Source: Aricia agestis (lineage: Eukaryota > Arthropoda > Insecta > Lepidoptera > Lycaenidae). Taken from it: a DNA stretch of 64,000 nt. The notes below the pieces were generated by a model that made no database searches, was not told where the DNA came from, and was given only the letters and a program-made list of their open reading frames with translations. The position numbers and the translations under genes were made by a program. The stretch lies in NCBI RefSeq assembly GCF_905147365.1, contig NC_056412.1, forward strand, positions 10,408,001 to 10,472,000. The letters run 5' to 3'. Positions 36,139 to 46,500 of the stretch are shown in pieces (position 1 is the stretch's first letter; each line of letters begins with the position of its first letter).

Positions 36139-36145
36139 TTAATTT

Positions 36146-36894
36146 ACTAACTGTTGCCCGCGACTTCATCCGCGTTAACATAGTATAATAACAATATATG
36201 GATATTGATAGTTTTCTCCTTTTTGTTTTTGTGGTTCCTTATACAAAGGGTAAAAACGGACCCTATTTAAGCAAACGTCAATAAACTTTCATGTTTCTAA
36301 CTCAAGAAATGACGGACTTTCATTGAAACTTTCTACCCCAATTTCACCCCCTTGGGGGTAGAATTACCAGAAACACTTAAATACGTATCCATTCATTTTT
36401 AATCAGTATCACAAAAATAATGTTTCATGTTTCTAACTCAAGAAATGACGGACTTTCATTCAAACTTTCAACTCCAATTTCACCCCTTTGGGGGTAGAAT
36501 TTTCAGAAACGCTTAAACACGTATCCAATCATTTTTAATCAGTAACCCAAACATAAAATTTCATGTTTCTAACTCAAGAAATAACGGAGTTTCATTCAAA
36601 CTTTCAACCCCAATTTCACTTGCTTGGGGGTAGAATTTCCAAAAACGTTTAAATACGTATCCATTCATTTTTAATCAGTAACCTAAAAATAAAGTTTCAT
36701 GTTTCTAACTCAAGAAATGACGGACTTTCATTAAAACTTTCAACCCTTATTTCACCCCTTTCGGGGTAAAATTTTCAAAATTCCTTCCTCAGTGGGTGTT
36801 TACTTAATAAAACAACCCTACTCACCAAATTTCGTGGTTGTAACTTTTACAGTTTTTGCTCAGCGATGATGACATGTAATTTTATAAGTATAGA
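36146..36894 (-). mobile_element. Helitron-like element carrying a 136-bp tandem array
   Basis: Minus strand starts TCTATACTTATAAAATTACA (36894) and ends near GCGGATGAAGTCGCGGGCAA (about 36155), typical of lepidopteran Helitron-like repeats. Most of its interior is the tandem array at 36288-36790. Confidence 0.65.
36288..36790. repeat. 136-bp tandem repeat, about 3.7 units
   Basis: TTCATGTTTCTAACTCAAGA recurs at 36288, 36424, 36560 and 36696, exactly 136 nt apart. Each unit contains ACGGACTTTCATT, CCAATTTCACCCC, TTGGGGGTAGAATT and CATTTTTAATCAGTA. Units differ by point changes only, up to the truncated last one. Confidence 0.92.
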
Positions 36895-36927
36895 TTAATT
36901 TAAAAATTTCAAAAAGTTATTGTGCTA

Positions 36928-36973
36928 CAAATTCTTTGAAGTGTTTGGAATACCGAACACTTCAAAGAATTTG
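36928..36973. repeat. 18-bp perfect hairpin
   Basis: CAAATTCTTTGAAGTGTT at 36928-36945 pairs exactly with 36956-36973 around a 10-nt loop, near the centre of the long-TIR element. Confidence 0.8.
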
Positions 36974-37613
36974 TTCCCGTTGGAAATTTAACTTCAAGTT
37001 AATTTTTCAACAAATTAGTTAGGCAAATGTTAACTAACGAAATTTTTTCGAACTTCCGTCCTCGTTGTAGGTACTTTAAATAAAATCTTAAATAATTTTC
37101 GTAAAATTTTTTCACTTCGTGGAACCCTTGATATAAACATACTTAACAAGATCACGCCATAAAAGTTAAAAAAATTAATACTTACTTTGTTTATAATAAT
37201 TTTTTAACTTGAACAAAAAACTAGAAATCCAAGTAACGCGGTTTTGAAGGCGCGCGCACTACCTAAAAATGCCGCGCGGAGGCTTACTTTATGCGTTAAA
37301 ATTAGAATTATAAATACTTAATAGAGATAGAATTCCTAGAATAGAGTTGGGAGTTTTTTTAAGGAAATTTCCTCCACTTTAAGAATCTTTTTTTTAAACT
37401 TCTTAAATGTTAATAGTTTCGGAGTTTTTAACAAAAAACGTAATACCATTTTTTGGCAACCTAATTTGCTTATAACTTTTGCAATTTTTTGTGTGGTAAT
37501 ACACGTTTCCGATACATTTTTCTAGACGTCTTCCCGAATCTAATGAGCTAGATTCGCATGTATTTTTATGACCCTTATCTCTATATTTCGCCATTCTCAA
37601 CTTATCGCTTAGA

Positions 37614-38166
37614 CTACAAGGGCTTAGTTATACAGTGTGTTCAGTTAAGTTTTAACTTTTACGTAACTTGAAAATATCAAAGAAATAAGTTAATAACTAA
37701 TGCGTAGTAAATAATAAATAGGTACTATAAATAAATAATTTAGGAGTGGCACAGGGATCTATTTTAGAAACTATTTATTTGCATTTAAAAAGTGTTTGTT
37801 TTTTTACACAAACAATTTTCTTAGATTATCTTAAAATACATAGGTAGGTACTAGGGTAAGTTGTAGGAATTCTACAGACCTTAATGATTAATTATTATTA
37901 TTGGAAATTCTGGAGGTAGGTACTTACTCTTAGAAATCTGCAATAAATCGGTAAAACCTTGAACATTGTTTACGATTATGATAGCGCTTTTATTAAAAGG
38001 CTATTTGTGAATACCTATCTATTTTTTGCTATTCCAAGTGATGACTCATTCTAAACTGTTTACACTTTACAGTATATACTTTAGTATGAGTAGTAAGAAA
38101 GCCATAATTGATTATTCTTTTCATTTATTACACATTTTTTATAAATTCTGTGGATTGTAGTAAATA
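37614..38166. other. Intergenic DNA, nothing recognised
   Basis: AT-rich, no gene or clear element ends. Confidence 0.4.
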
Positions 38167-38600
38167 ATCGGCCAAGTGCGAGTCGGACTCGCACACGAAG
38201 GGTTCCGTACCGTTATAGAGCAAAAATATGCCAAAAGTTGTTTTTGTATGGGAGCCCCCCTTAAATTTTTATTTTATTTCAATATTAAATATTATTAATT
38301 ATTAAAGAACACATATATTTAAGGCCTTTGTGAAATTTTCGAGTGCCTACCTGTTGCCATTATTGATATTGAGCAAAAAAGGCAAAAAAATAATGTTTTT
38401 GTATGATTTTAATATTATGTTGTTTTTAGTATTTGTTGTTATAGCGGCAACAAATATACACAATCTGTAAAAATTTCAGAGTCTAGCTATAGCGGTTCTT
38501 GAGAGTTGAGATACAGCCTGGCAACAGACAAACAGACGGACAGACAACGAAGTCTTAGTAATAGGGTCCTGTTTTTACCCTTTGGGTACGGGACCCTAAA
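38167..38600 (+). repeat. Most complete copy of the GGGTTCCGTACC repeat family
   Basis: It runs from CGGCCAAGTGCGAGTCGGAC through GGGTTCCGTACCGTTATAGA and a middle with AGCTATAGCGGTTCTTGAGA to CCCTTTGGGTACGGGACCCT. Partial copies lie at 2868, 5518, 14400 and 62064. It is non-coding; superfamily uncertain. Confidence 0.8.
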
Positions 38601-39427
38601 AAGGTGTAAGACTTATTTACAGTTGAATTATTGAAGTCATACAGCAGTTTGTAGACAAGCAATAACAACTATGGAAAAGGTGTTATCAGTCTATTAAAGT
38701 ATAAATATTTTTGAAAGTTTTGAAGTGAAATATTAATATTAAAATATATTATAACATGACAATATTTGCTTGGGGTTACCCCAACACAACTTAGCTATTA
38801 ATCCTTTGATTGTGGATTCTTGGAAATCTGTTGTTATTCTATTGTGTCTCGCTCACCGGTGAGCTTATGGGGGTTTAAATTGTATTTACTTTGTCCTAAA
38901 TATGTGGATTTTGCTATTTCTTATAAAATTATTATTGTTTCCTATCTATGTTTCAACGTTATCTACATTATTCATACCTAGATAATGCAAAGATTTTACT
39001 GAGATAAAAGAAAAACATTCAAGTAAAGAATAAATATATTAATGCCATATGAAACAATCAGGCTAAAGTAACATAGATTTAATATACATTAACTTATACA
39101 ATAGAGTGGTTGGAAATTGGACCTAACAACAATAAAAGAAACACAAATTGGTCCCACTTACTTCAGTGTTTATGAGAAATGCAACAGTAATTATTGTGAA
39201 ATAAAAATAGGCAACTTGAAAAGTAAATCGCATATAACAGTTTCCAAGTAAAATATCTTGTGCAGTAAATTTGTGCTTGTAAAAAACTATTTAGAAGTAT
39301 ATTCTGTATTCTTCATAACAAGATAAAATTTTAACAGGAATCTGAATGTTACATTAAAGCACTCAGATAACTTCACTAATTAATAGTTGTTAATATTTAG
39401 GAATAAACATTTCCAAAACACTAACAT

Positions 39428-39433
39428 TTTATT
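39428..39433 (-). terminator. Candidate poly(A) signal of Syb
   Basis: Minus-strand AATAAA about 400 nt after the Syb stop codon. Confidence 0.4.
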
Positions 39434-39835
39434 TGTGATCTTGACATATCTAAATATGATTCAAATAGGAACCAATGAACAACATCTATAGTTTCAATAG
39501 AATTTTTGTGATTATTTACATATTTAAAATACACATTTGAAAATTTCAAATGACTCAATATTACTTACAAAAATAGTAATGATACAGCTTTATAAGATAA
39601 TTTTGTAAACGATGATTACGTCTAAACATTTCATAATATGAACATCAATACAGAAATATCAAAAATTGTAAAAGTTTTTTTTAGTCTGAAAGATAAATTT
39701 TTACACAAAAATATGAATTTTATGTTCCTATCAGTCAGTTTATAGATTTTCTCGTCATTCGTGAAAAGTATGGCTGATGATTTGGTTTACGATAGAGATG
39801 AATTATTATATTATGAATAATAAAAATAATAATAA

Positions 39836-40198
39836 TCAGCCTGTTCCTTCTGTAACGGCTTGAGCCTGAGTAGATTGGGTGGAGCCACTGGATCCGGATG
39901 TTGCCCACACAATAATTATGATTAGCAATATAACTCCAATAGCACCAATAATCAACATCATTTTAAGATTCTGCCACCAATATTTCCTCTTTAGCTTACC
40001 AGCCTGCTGTTCAAACTGAGCGGCCCCGTGTTGCAGAGCATCGGCACGATTGTCTAATTCGGACAGCTTCTGATCACGCTCCAAAACTTTTTCTACATTA
40101 ACTCGCATAATCCCAACGACTTCATCCACTTTTGCTTGCGTTTGTGCAAGGCGCTTATCGCTTACTCTCGGTGCAGAAGTGCCACTTGGAGTTTCCAT
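39836..40198 (-). CDS. Syb: Synaptobrevin/VAMP (cellubrevin-type v-SNARE)
   Basis: One uninterrupted 120-aa frame from an ATG at 40198 to a TGA at 39836. Residues 1-15 form a short variable N-terminus. The R-SNARE motif spans about 16-76 (LAQTQAKVDEVVGIMRVNVE; the zero-layer arginine is in VGIMRVN-ALER context; LERDQKLSELDNRADALQ). A basic juxtamembrane stretch (KLKRKYWWQNLK) and one C-terminal transmembrane helix (about 80-102, MMLIIGAIGVILLIIIIVW) follow, then a short luminal tail. R-SNAREs on vesicles pair with Q-SNAREs at target membranes to drive fusion. The VVGIMRVNVEKVLERDQKLS stretch is closer to insect Syb than to neuronal n-Syb. The absence of coding introns is unusual for a VAMP gene; it could be a retrocopy or have only UTR introns. 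The reading frame is intact, so it is probably functional. Confidence 0.93.
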   Translation of the reverse strand: METPSGTSAPRVSDKRLAQTQAKVDEVVGIMRVNVEKVLERDQKLSELDNRADALQHGAAQFEQQAGKLKRKYWWQNLKMMLIIGAIGVILLIIIIVWATSGSSGSTQSTQAQAVTEGTG

Positions 40199-40543
40199 TG
40201 TTAGACAGATATATCACTTTTATGGAGTTTTAAACGATTACAACTTATAAATACTGCTTGAAATTGAAAGAAAATCAAAGAAATAGTAAAATATTTGTTA
40301 TATTTTGGAACAAATATGATTAATGAATAATGATTGATGAATGGACAATCAACAATGGCGGATTTTTTTTTTAAAGATTGCTATTTTGTAAGGCACAAAC
40401 CTTTTCCAACAAAATCCGAAACTCCTTTTTTGATATGGTACGGTAGCCGGTAGGTACCGATTTATTGTCAGACGTGGAAGCGTTGCTCTGCTGCAACCTG
40501 CATTTTAGAGTTTAGAGTTTAGACTTTAGGTTCGCATATATGT

Positions 40544-41264
40544 GTCGCAGCCGACTGGTTTAAATAGCCGTTCAATCAAACAGCTAGCCCTTTGACTGAA
40601 CAACGCCATTCAATCACACGTCTAGCTTTTATATTGAATATTTTAGTCGCTCAAAACGTTCAACACTACAGCTTATTCAAAAGCCGCCGTCTAATTGTAG
40701 TAGTTCAGCGCGCACCGCTGCGGCGCTAGGTGCGTTTTATTTACAATATGGCGTCAACCAGCAGGTGTTTGTTGGTGTTTGTGGTTGTTATTTGGAAAGA
40801 AAGTAGTTAATAAAAGTTAGAAGCACATAAGAATGAATTAAAATATCAACAAATATTCGAGGAGAAATTACGGGATTATGAAATGGATGGACGCACCCTC
40901 CCTTGAAAGGGGGGTTCGGGGGGCATACCCCCCCCCCCGTCAAAACAAAAACAAACACAATCCAGAAAGTCCAAAAGTTGGTTAGGTTAGGTTAGAACTT
41001 AGACCACAAGTCACAGCACAGAGGGAGCCGAGCGAGCGCAGCGAGCGTGCTGCGCAGCAGCCGGCGACCGCCGTCAAATGAACGGGCGGCACGAGCCCGC
41101 CAAAACAAAAACAAACCAGTTGGCTAAGCGTCGTCTAGCTGTAGTGTTGAACGTTGTAGTCAACAAGTCTGCTAAAAGATGTATAGCCGTGTGATTGAAT
41201 GGCGTTGTTCAGTCAAAGGGCTAGCTGTTTGATTGAACGGCTGTTTTAACCAGTCGGCTGCGAC
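40544..41264. mobile_element. Long-TIR element, GTCGCAGCCGACTGGTT family, copy 1 (721 bp)
   Basis: GTCGCAGCCGACTGGTTTAA and the next 100 or so bases (AGCCGTTCAATCAAACAGCT, CCCTTTGACTGAACAACGCC) are mirrored at 41140-41264. The interior has GGGGGGCATACCCCCCCCCC, CAAAACAAAAACAAACACAA and GGGAGCCGAGCGAGCGCAGC. No transposase. Confidence 0.85.
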
Positions 41265-41346
41265 ATATATTGTACTGACACATTGGAAGGTTTGCTTCAT
41301 ACGAAGAGGTTCATTTCAAAGAACGAAGAGCCGAGTGATGAACAGT

Positions 41347-43140
41347 CCACTGGTTAAAATAGCCGGTCAATCAAACAGCTAGCCTTTTGACTGAACAACG
41401 CCATTCAATCACACGGCCATACGTCGTTTAGCCGACTTGTTGATTGCAACGTTCAACACTACTGACTGATTCAATGGCAAATTAACTAAGGTGACCATTA
41501 GTTTAGGGTTATTATTACACAAGTGCAATGATAACAAGCAGACAGAGAGAGGCGCAGCCCCCCCCCCCCCCCCGAAAGGGGGTAATAATAATAATATACA
41601 CCGATCTCACAATAGAAATAAAATCACAGTGGAAAGTAAACTCAGTCAAAACCGTACCCATAATTACTCCAACCACTGGCATCATACCGAAAACATTACA
41701 TACCTACGTCCCTCAAAACACTCGACATTCATCCACTCACGTACATCACCTTACAAAAAGCGGTCATTCTCAATACATGCCGCATCGTTCGTAAATTTCT
41801 ATCAATTAATGATTAAACTGTTCCATCACCTGAAGTTGCTTGGCCACAAGCCCGCATCTTTAGTACAACCCGCAAGGGAGAAAAGAAATATTTTAAAAAC
41901 ATAATAATAATAATAATATTTATGGACGCTTCACACCACGTCAGTCTGGCCCCGTGGTAAGTACCTGAAGGACTTGTGTTACAGGTACCAGACAACGGAT
42001 ATATATTTAATACTTTTTATACTATACATATATTTAAGATTTTTATTATATGATACACTTATTTAATGTACATCCATGACCCAGGAACTTTTGAAAAACT
42101 TTTTGTTCCGTCAGCGGGATTCGAACCCGCGACCCCCGGCTTGAGCTACCAACGCGCTCACCACTGAGCCACAGAGGTCGTCAGGGTTCGCCAAAACAAA
42201 AACAATCACATACCAGAAAGTCCAAAAGTTGGTTAGCTTAGGTTAGTACTTAGACCACAACACAGAGGGAGCCGAGCGAGCGTGCTGCGGCAGCAGCCGG
42301 CAACCGTCATCAAATAAAAGGGGGGCTTGGGGGCCCCCGCCAAAACAAAAACAAACACAATCCAGAAAGTAATTACGGTTGTAGCAGTCTGAGGACTTAA
42401 AAAAAAAACAAAAAATATTTAATTATTTATTTAAAATTAAAAATTACAATTTTAAAATTAATTATCCTAAAGCGACTGCCTTAATCGAAGTAGGATTAAG
42501 AAGTGACAAATGTAAAATGAAAATTATGATTCTGGAATTGAAACAATGGGGACCTAAAAGAATAAGTATTGTATGTGATTCGGCGAACTCGCTGGCCACC
42601 GTCGCTGGGAAAGTTGCAGGAGCGCGAACTCAGCTGGTTTGATACATTAGGGTTCCTTAATCAAGTCCAAAAGTAGGTTAGGTTAGGACTGTGCTGCGGC
42701 AGCAGCCAGCGATCGTCACAAAACACGCCTCAGAATTTTTTATTTTTACTTGTTGCATTAATCTTTTGGTCACCCCTTAAACTTAACCCTCCAGTAAGTG
42801 CCAAAATCTTTGCAAAAATGTAGGGTACGTGTTGTGCAAAAAAAAAATGGCGCCCGGCCTACCCTCTTTGTACAAATAATGTAATAACCTTACATCTAAT
42901 CCATATTTTATTCCGAGAATAATCTTTCAATAAAATACAAAAAGTTTTCCTATTCTCCCAAATTACATATTAAACTAAAGGTCACCAGTTGGCTAAGCGT
43001 CGCGCGTCGTCTAGCTGTAGTGTTGAACGTTGTAGTCAACAAGTCGACTAAACGACGTAAAGCCGTGTGATTGAATGGTGTTGTTCAGTCAAAGGGCTAG
43101 CTGTTTGATTGAACGGCTATTTAAACCAGTCGGCTGCGAC
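41347..43140. mobile_element. Long-TIR element, same family, copy 2 (1.8 kb)
   Basis: It begins CCACTGGTTAAAATAGCCGG and ends TTTAAACCAGTCGGCTGCGA, with the same subterminal blocks as copy 1 (CAGCTAGCCTTTTGACTGAA and mirror). Its interior includes a C homopolymer (about 41558-41574), a SINE in reverse (about 41998-42180) and a second copy of the AGGGAGCCGAGCGAGCGTGC block. The 137-aa and 88-aa frames at 41491-41904 have no recognisable domain. No transposase seen. Confidence 0.78.
41998..42180 (-). mobile_element. tRNA-derived SINE, copy 1
   Basis: On the minus strand it starts CGACCTCTGTGGCTCAGTGG (A box) and has GGGTTCGAATCCCGC (B box) at about 42115-42130, then GGAACAAAAAGTTTTTCAAA and an AT-rich tail. 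The 5' and 3' acceptor strands would not pair, so it is a SINE head rather than a working tRNA. The same unit is at 55165 and at the right edge of the window. Confidence 0.85.
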
Positions 43141-43253
43141 AATATACACCATCAATAAAACTCACTTTAAGGATAAAGTATAAACTAGCATTTTTTATTC
43201 AAAAAATTTACTGATATGATCTACCAATTTTTGGTTTTAACATCTATAGTCTG

Positions 43254-43374
43254 TCAAGAAAGTGTAGAAATTGAAAAGTGGCAACATCGTAGTGTCATCC
43301 CTTTTTTCTTTTATTGATTTCAAAGGGATGAACACTACGATGTTGCCACTTTTTAATTTCTTCACTTTTTTGAC
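43254..43374. mobile_element. Hairpin MITE just upstream of CCT2
   Basis: TGTCAAGAAAGTGTAGAAAT at the left is mirrored by ATTTCTTCACTTTTTTGACA at the right, and GTGGCAACATCGTAGTGT is mirrored exactly inside. The arms are about 55 nt with few mismatches. It ends 160 nt before the CCT2 start codon. Confidence 0.85.
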
Positions 43375-43533
43375 AATTGATTTTCTAAAATTTGGTGTGG
43401 CAACACTGACATAATCTTTTTTTTTTTTTGCAATCTTCATTGAATCGTGATCCGTGACTGAAATAAATTCAAGTTTGGTTAGATATTGAAATTAATTATT
43501 TGTGAATAAAATAAGTGAATTTGTTTTATCAAG

Positions 43534-46500
43534 ATGGTAAATATATTTGTTAATACTGTTTTTATCAATCTTATTACATTTGTAATTTATAAAGTTAGGA
43601 ACAAAGGCTTTCGGTGTAGCCGCTAGATGCGGTCACACATGTGTAATTATTTACGTTTTATTCCTTATTTTCGACTAGGTGTCCCTAAATCCCACAAGAA
43701 TCTTGAAGCATGATGCTGAAGAAGAAAAAGCCGAGTTGGCTCGTATGTCCAGCTTCATTGGTGCTATTGCTATCGGGGATCTCGTGAAAAGTACTCTCGG
43801 ACCGAAAGGCATGGACAAGATATTGGTCTCTTATGGCAGAAATTCAGGACAAGTAATGTTTTCTACATACTTTGTGATGGTATTCCTTAATTTCAATCTT
43901 AACATGACTAATTTGTGTTGAATTTATAGGTTGAGGTTACAAATGATGGTGCTACTATTTTAAAGTCCATAGGTGTCGATAACCCCGCCGCTAAGATCTT
44001 GGTGGACATGTCAAAAGTCCAGGATGATGAAGTTGGGGATGGCACAACATCAGTCACTGTTCTAGGTAAAATGGTTACACTGTTACATGAATAAATAATG
44101 TGAATAATGTTAAATTCCTTTTTTTAATTGCAATAACATTGATTTACAGCTGCAGAATTATTAAGAGAAGCAGAAAAACTAATTGAACAGAAACTTCACC
44201 CACAAACCATCATAGCGGGTTGGCGAATTGCTACTAATGCGGCAAAGCAAGCTCTTTCTGAGGCTAGTTTTGATCATGAAAAGGATTTCAATGAAGCTGC
44301 ACTGAGAGCAGACTTGGAAAACATTGCTCGCACTACATTGAGTTCCAAAATTCTATCTAACCACAAAGAGTAAGTATTTGTCTAAAAGTCTTTGAACTTA
44401 TAATATTACATTGGTATGAAATAATATTATCATTAAAATACTTACTAGGGTTTTCTTTAAATTTCAGACACTTCACAAAGTTAGCTGTGGATGCTATTCT
44501 GAGGCTCAAAGGCTCTGGCAATCTCAAAGCCATTCAAATAATCAAAATATCTGGTGGTCTACTAGAAGAGTCTTTCCTTGATGAAGGATTTTTGCTAAAC
44601 AAGAAGGTAATTACATTTTTCTTAAGAGTATATTTAAAAATGAAAATATGAACTGCAAGTAACATATTATGTTTATTTTAATGTGGCAGTACTATGGCTA
44701 TCGAAGTTTTGGAGAACGGCAAGATATATTATGTAATAGACAACGTCTAAATGACATCAGTGGGCGCTGACTCTGGCCTGACCGAGCACGCTATCTCTAT
44801 TGTTCGGAAGATCTTCCTTTTCAGCCCCCATTCTTAACATTGAACTAAAATAGCACATTTTGATTTTGAACACTATACTAATATTATGTAAACAAAGATT
44901 GAAATCAATCTGCCATCCTGCTGCTTCCTTTGTGGGATTTAAATTTGTAGATTTACAGCAGCCTATATTAGGCTATGTATATTTACATCAAACAAAACAG
45001 TTTTCTTAAAAATTCTATAAAAATCGTTGTTCCATTATAGGTCGGAGTACATCAACCCAAGAAGATTGAGAATGCCAACATACTGATTGCCAACACACCT
45101 ATGGACACAGATAAAATCAAAGTCTTTGGATCCACAATCAAGGTGGACTCCATGGCCAAGATTGCAGAACTGGAAGTTGCCGAAAAAGAAAAGATGAAAG
45201 ACAAAGTGAACAAAATTCTCTCACACAAATGTAATGTGTTCATCAACAGGTATGTTGATATCATCTGGGGGCACGGGAGTGCCCCCGCCAAGATGAGCTT
45301 ATACAGGGTGTAACAAAAATAAGTGATAAAACATTAGGGTGTGTACGTGTTCCTTGTAATGAGTTCACTGTAAAAGTAGCAGCGCTGAAAGATCAAAATT
45401 TTTTTTTACTTTTGTATGGGGAAACTCGTGACGCTCAGGCCCTTGCCCATACAAAAGTGAAAAAAAAAAATCGTCTTTCAGAGCCGCTACTTTCACAGTG
45501 AACTCACTACAAGGAACACACTGTATATTATGTAAACGCTAGATTTTGCTCATGACTCTTGTGTCAATAATTTAGAGCCTAAACCACTTTAACTAAAATA
45601 AAAGATTCTTTAGTAATTTTGACATGAAAATATTTCTATTTATTATCACCAAGGAAAAGTGTAAAAATTACATTGCGTGAATCTAGTATACTGTGACTTA
45701 TTTTATATGTTTATTGTTCCAGACAACTTATCTACAACTATCCTGAGCAACTGTTTGCTGATGCTGGAGTTATGGCCATTGAGCATGCTGACTTTGATGG
45801 TATTGAGCGTTTAGCTCTTGTTACTGGCGGAGAAATTGTTTCCACCTTTGACTCACCAGACAAAGTCAAATTGGGACACTGCAAAGTTATTGAACAGGTA
45901 TGTTTTATAAATTATTATTATGAATTATTATGTATTTTTAATATGTTATAAATTAACTAAAAACTATTAATATATTTTGTTCTACCGCTCGTAACTTTAT
46001 TTCATCCCACATTGACCTATTTTGATATTTTTTTTTCTTAAATTGATTGTGATTTGAGATTTTGTTTTAGTAAATTCTGTGCGTTTTTCTTTTTTTTAAG
46101 ATGCCAGCTTTTGCAAAAATTTGCTCATACATCTTATACGTATTTCCAGGTGTTGATTGGTGATGAGTGCCTTATTCGTTTCTCCGGAGTGGAGTTGGGT
46201 TCAGCCTGCACAATAATAATCCGTGGAGCTACACAGCAAGTCATTGACGAGGCAGAGAGATCCTTGCATGACGCTCTATGTGTTCTGGCTGCCACTGTCA
46301 AGGAACCTAAAGTCGTGTTTGGTGGTGGTGAGTAATTTTGATAAGCTTATAACATTGTTATATTTCATCTTGTCAAAAAAGAATTTTTAGGACGACATTA
46401 TCATTCTACGATAATTATTAAATTTAATTCTAGATTTAAAAAAAAAGAATTTCAATTCTTAATTAGTTACATAAACATAGATTTACTTACTGAACCGATT

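Larger units (their letters stand above)
35216..37613. mobile_element. 2.4 kb element with about 365-bp terminal inverted repeats
   Basis: The left arm, from TAAGCGATAAGTTGA at about 35218 to CATTTTTAGGTAGCGCGCGC at about 35570, is mirrored from about 37247 to 37612 (ending CAACTTATCGCTTA). Shared landmarks are the GGGAAGACGTCTAGAAAAAT block, the GGTATTACGTTTTTTGTTAA block, and GGCATTTTTAGGTAGCGCGC. The centre is occupied by other inserts: a TTAA MITE, a Helitron with 136-bp repeats, and a hairpin at 36928-36973. No transposase is seen. It is either a long-TIR non-autonomous DNA transposon or an inverted duplication; TA at both boundaries favours the former. Confidence 0.75.

Noticed and set aside
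36288..36790. CRISPR-like regular repeats
   Set aside because: The 136-bp units are contiguous with no unique spacers; it is a eukaryotic tandem repeat in a transposon.
41491..41904. 137-aa frame between Syb and CCT2
   Set aside because: Begins in and crosses the C-rich tract of a long-TIR transposon; no domain seen.
42110..42180. Possible tRNA gene on the minus strand
   Set aside because: A and B boxes are present, but acceptor ends do not pair and the same unit recurs at 55165 and 63948 with a common non-tRNA tail, so it is a SINE.
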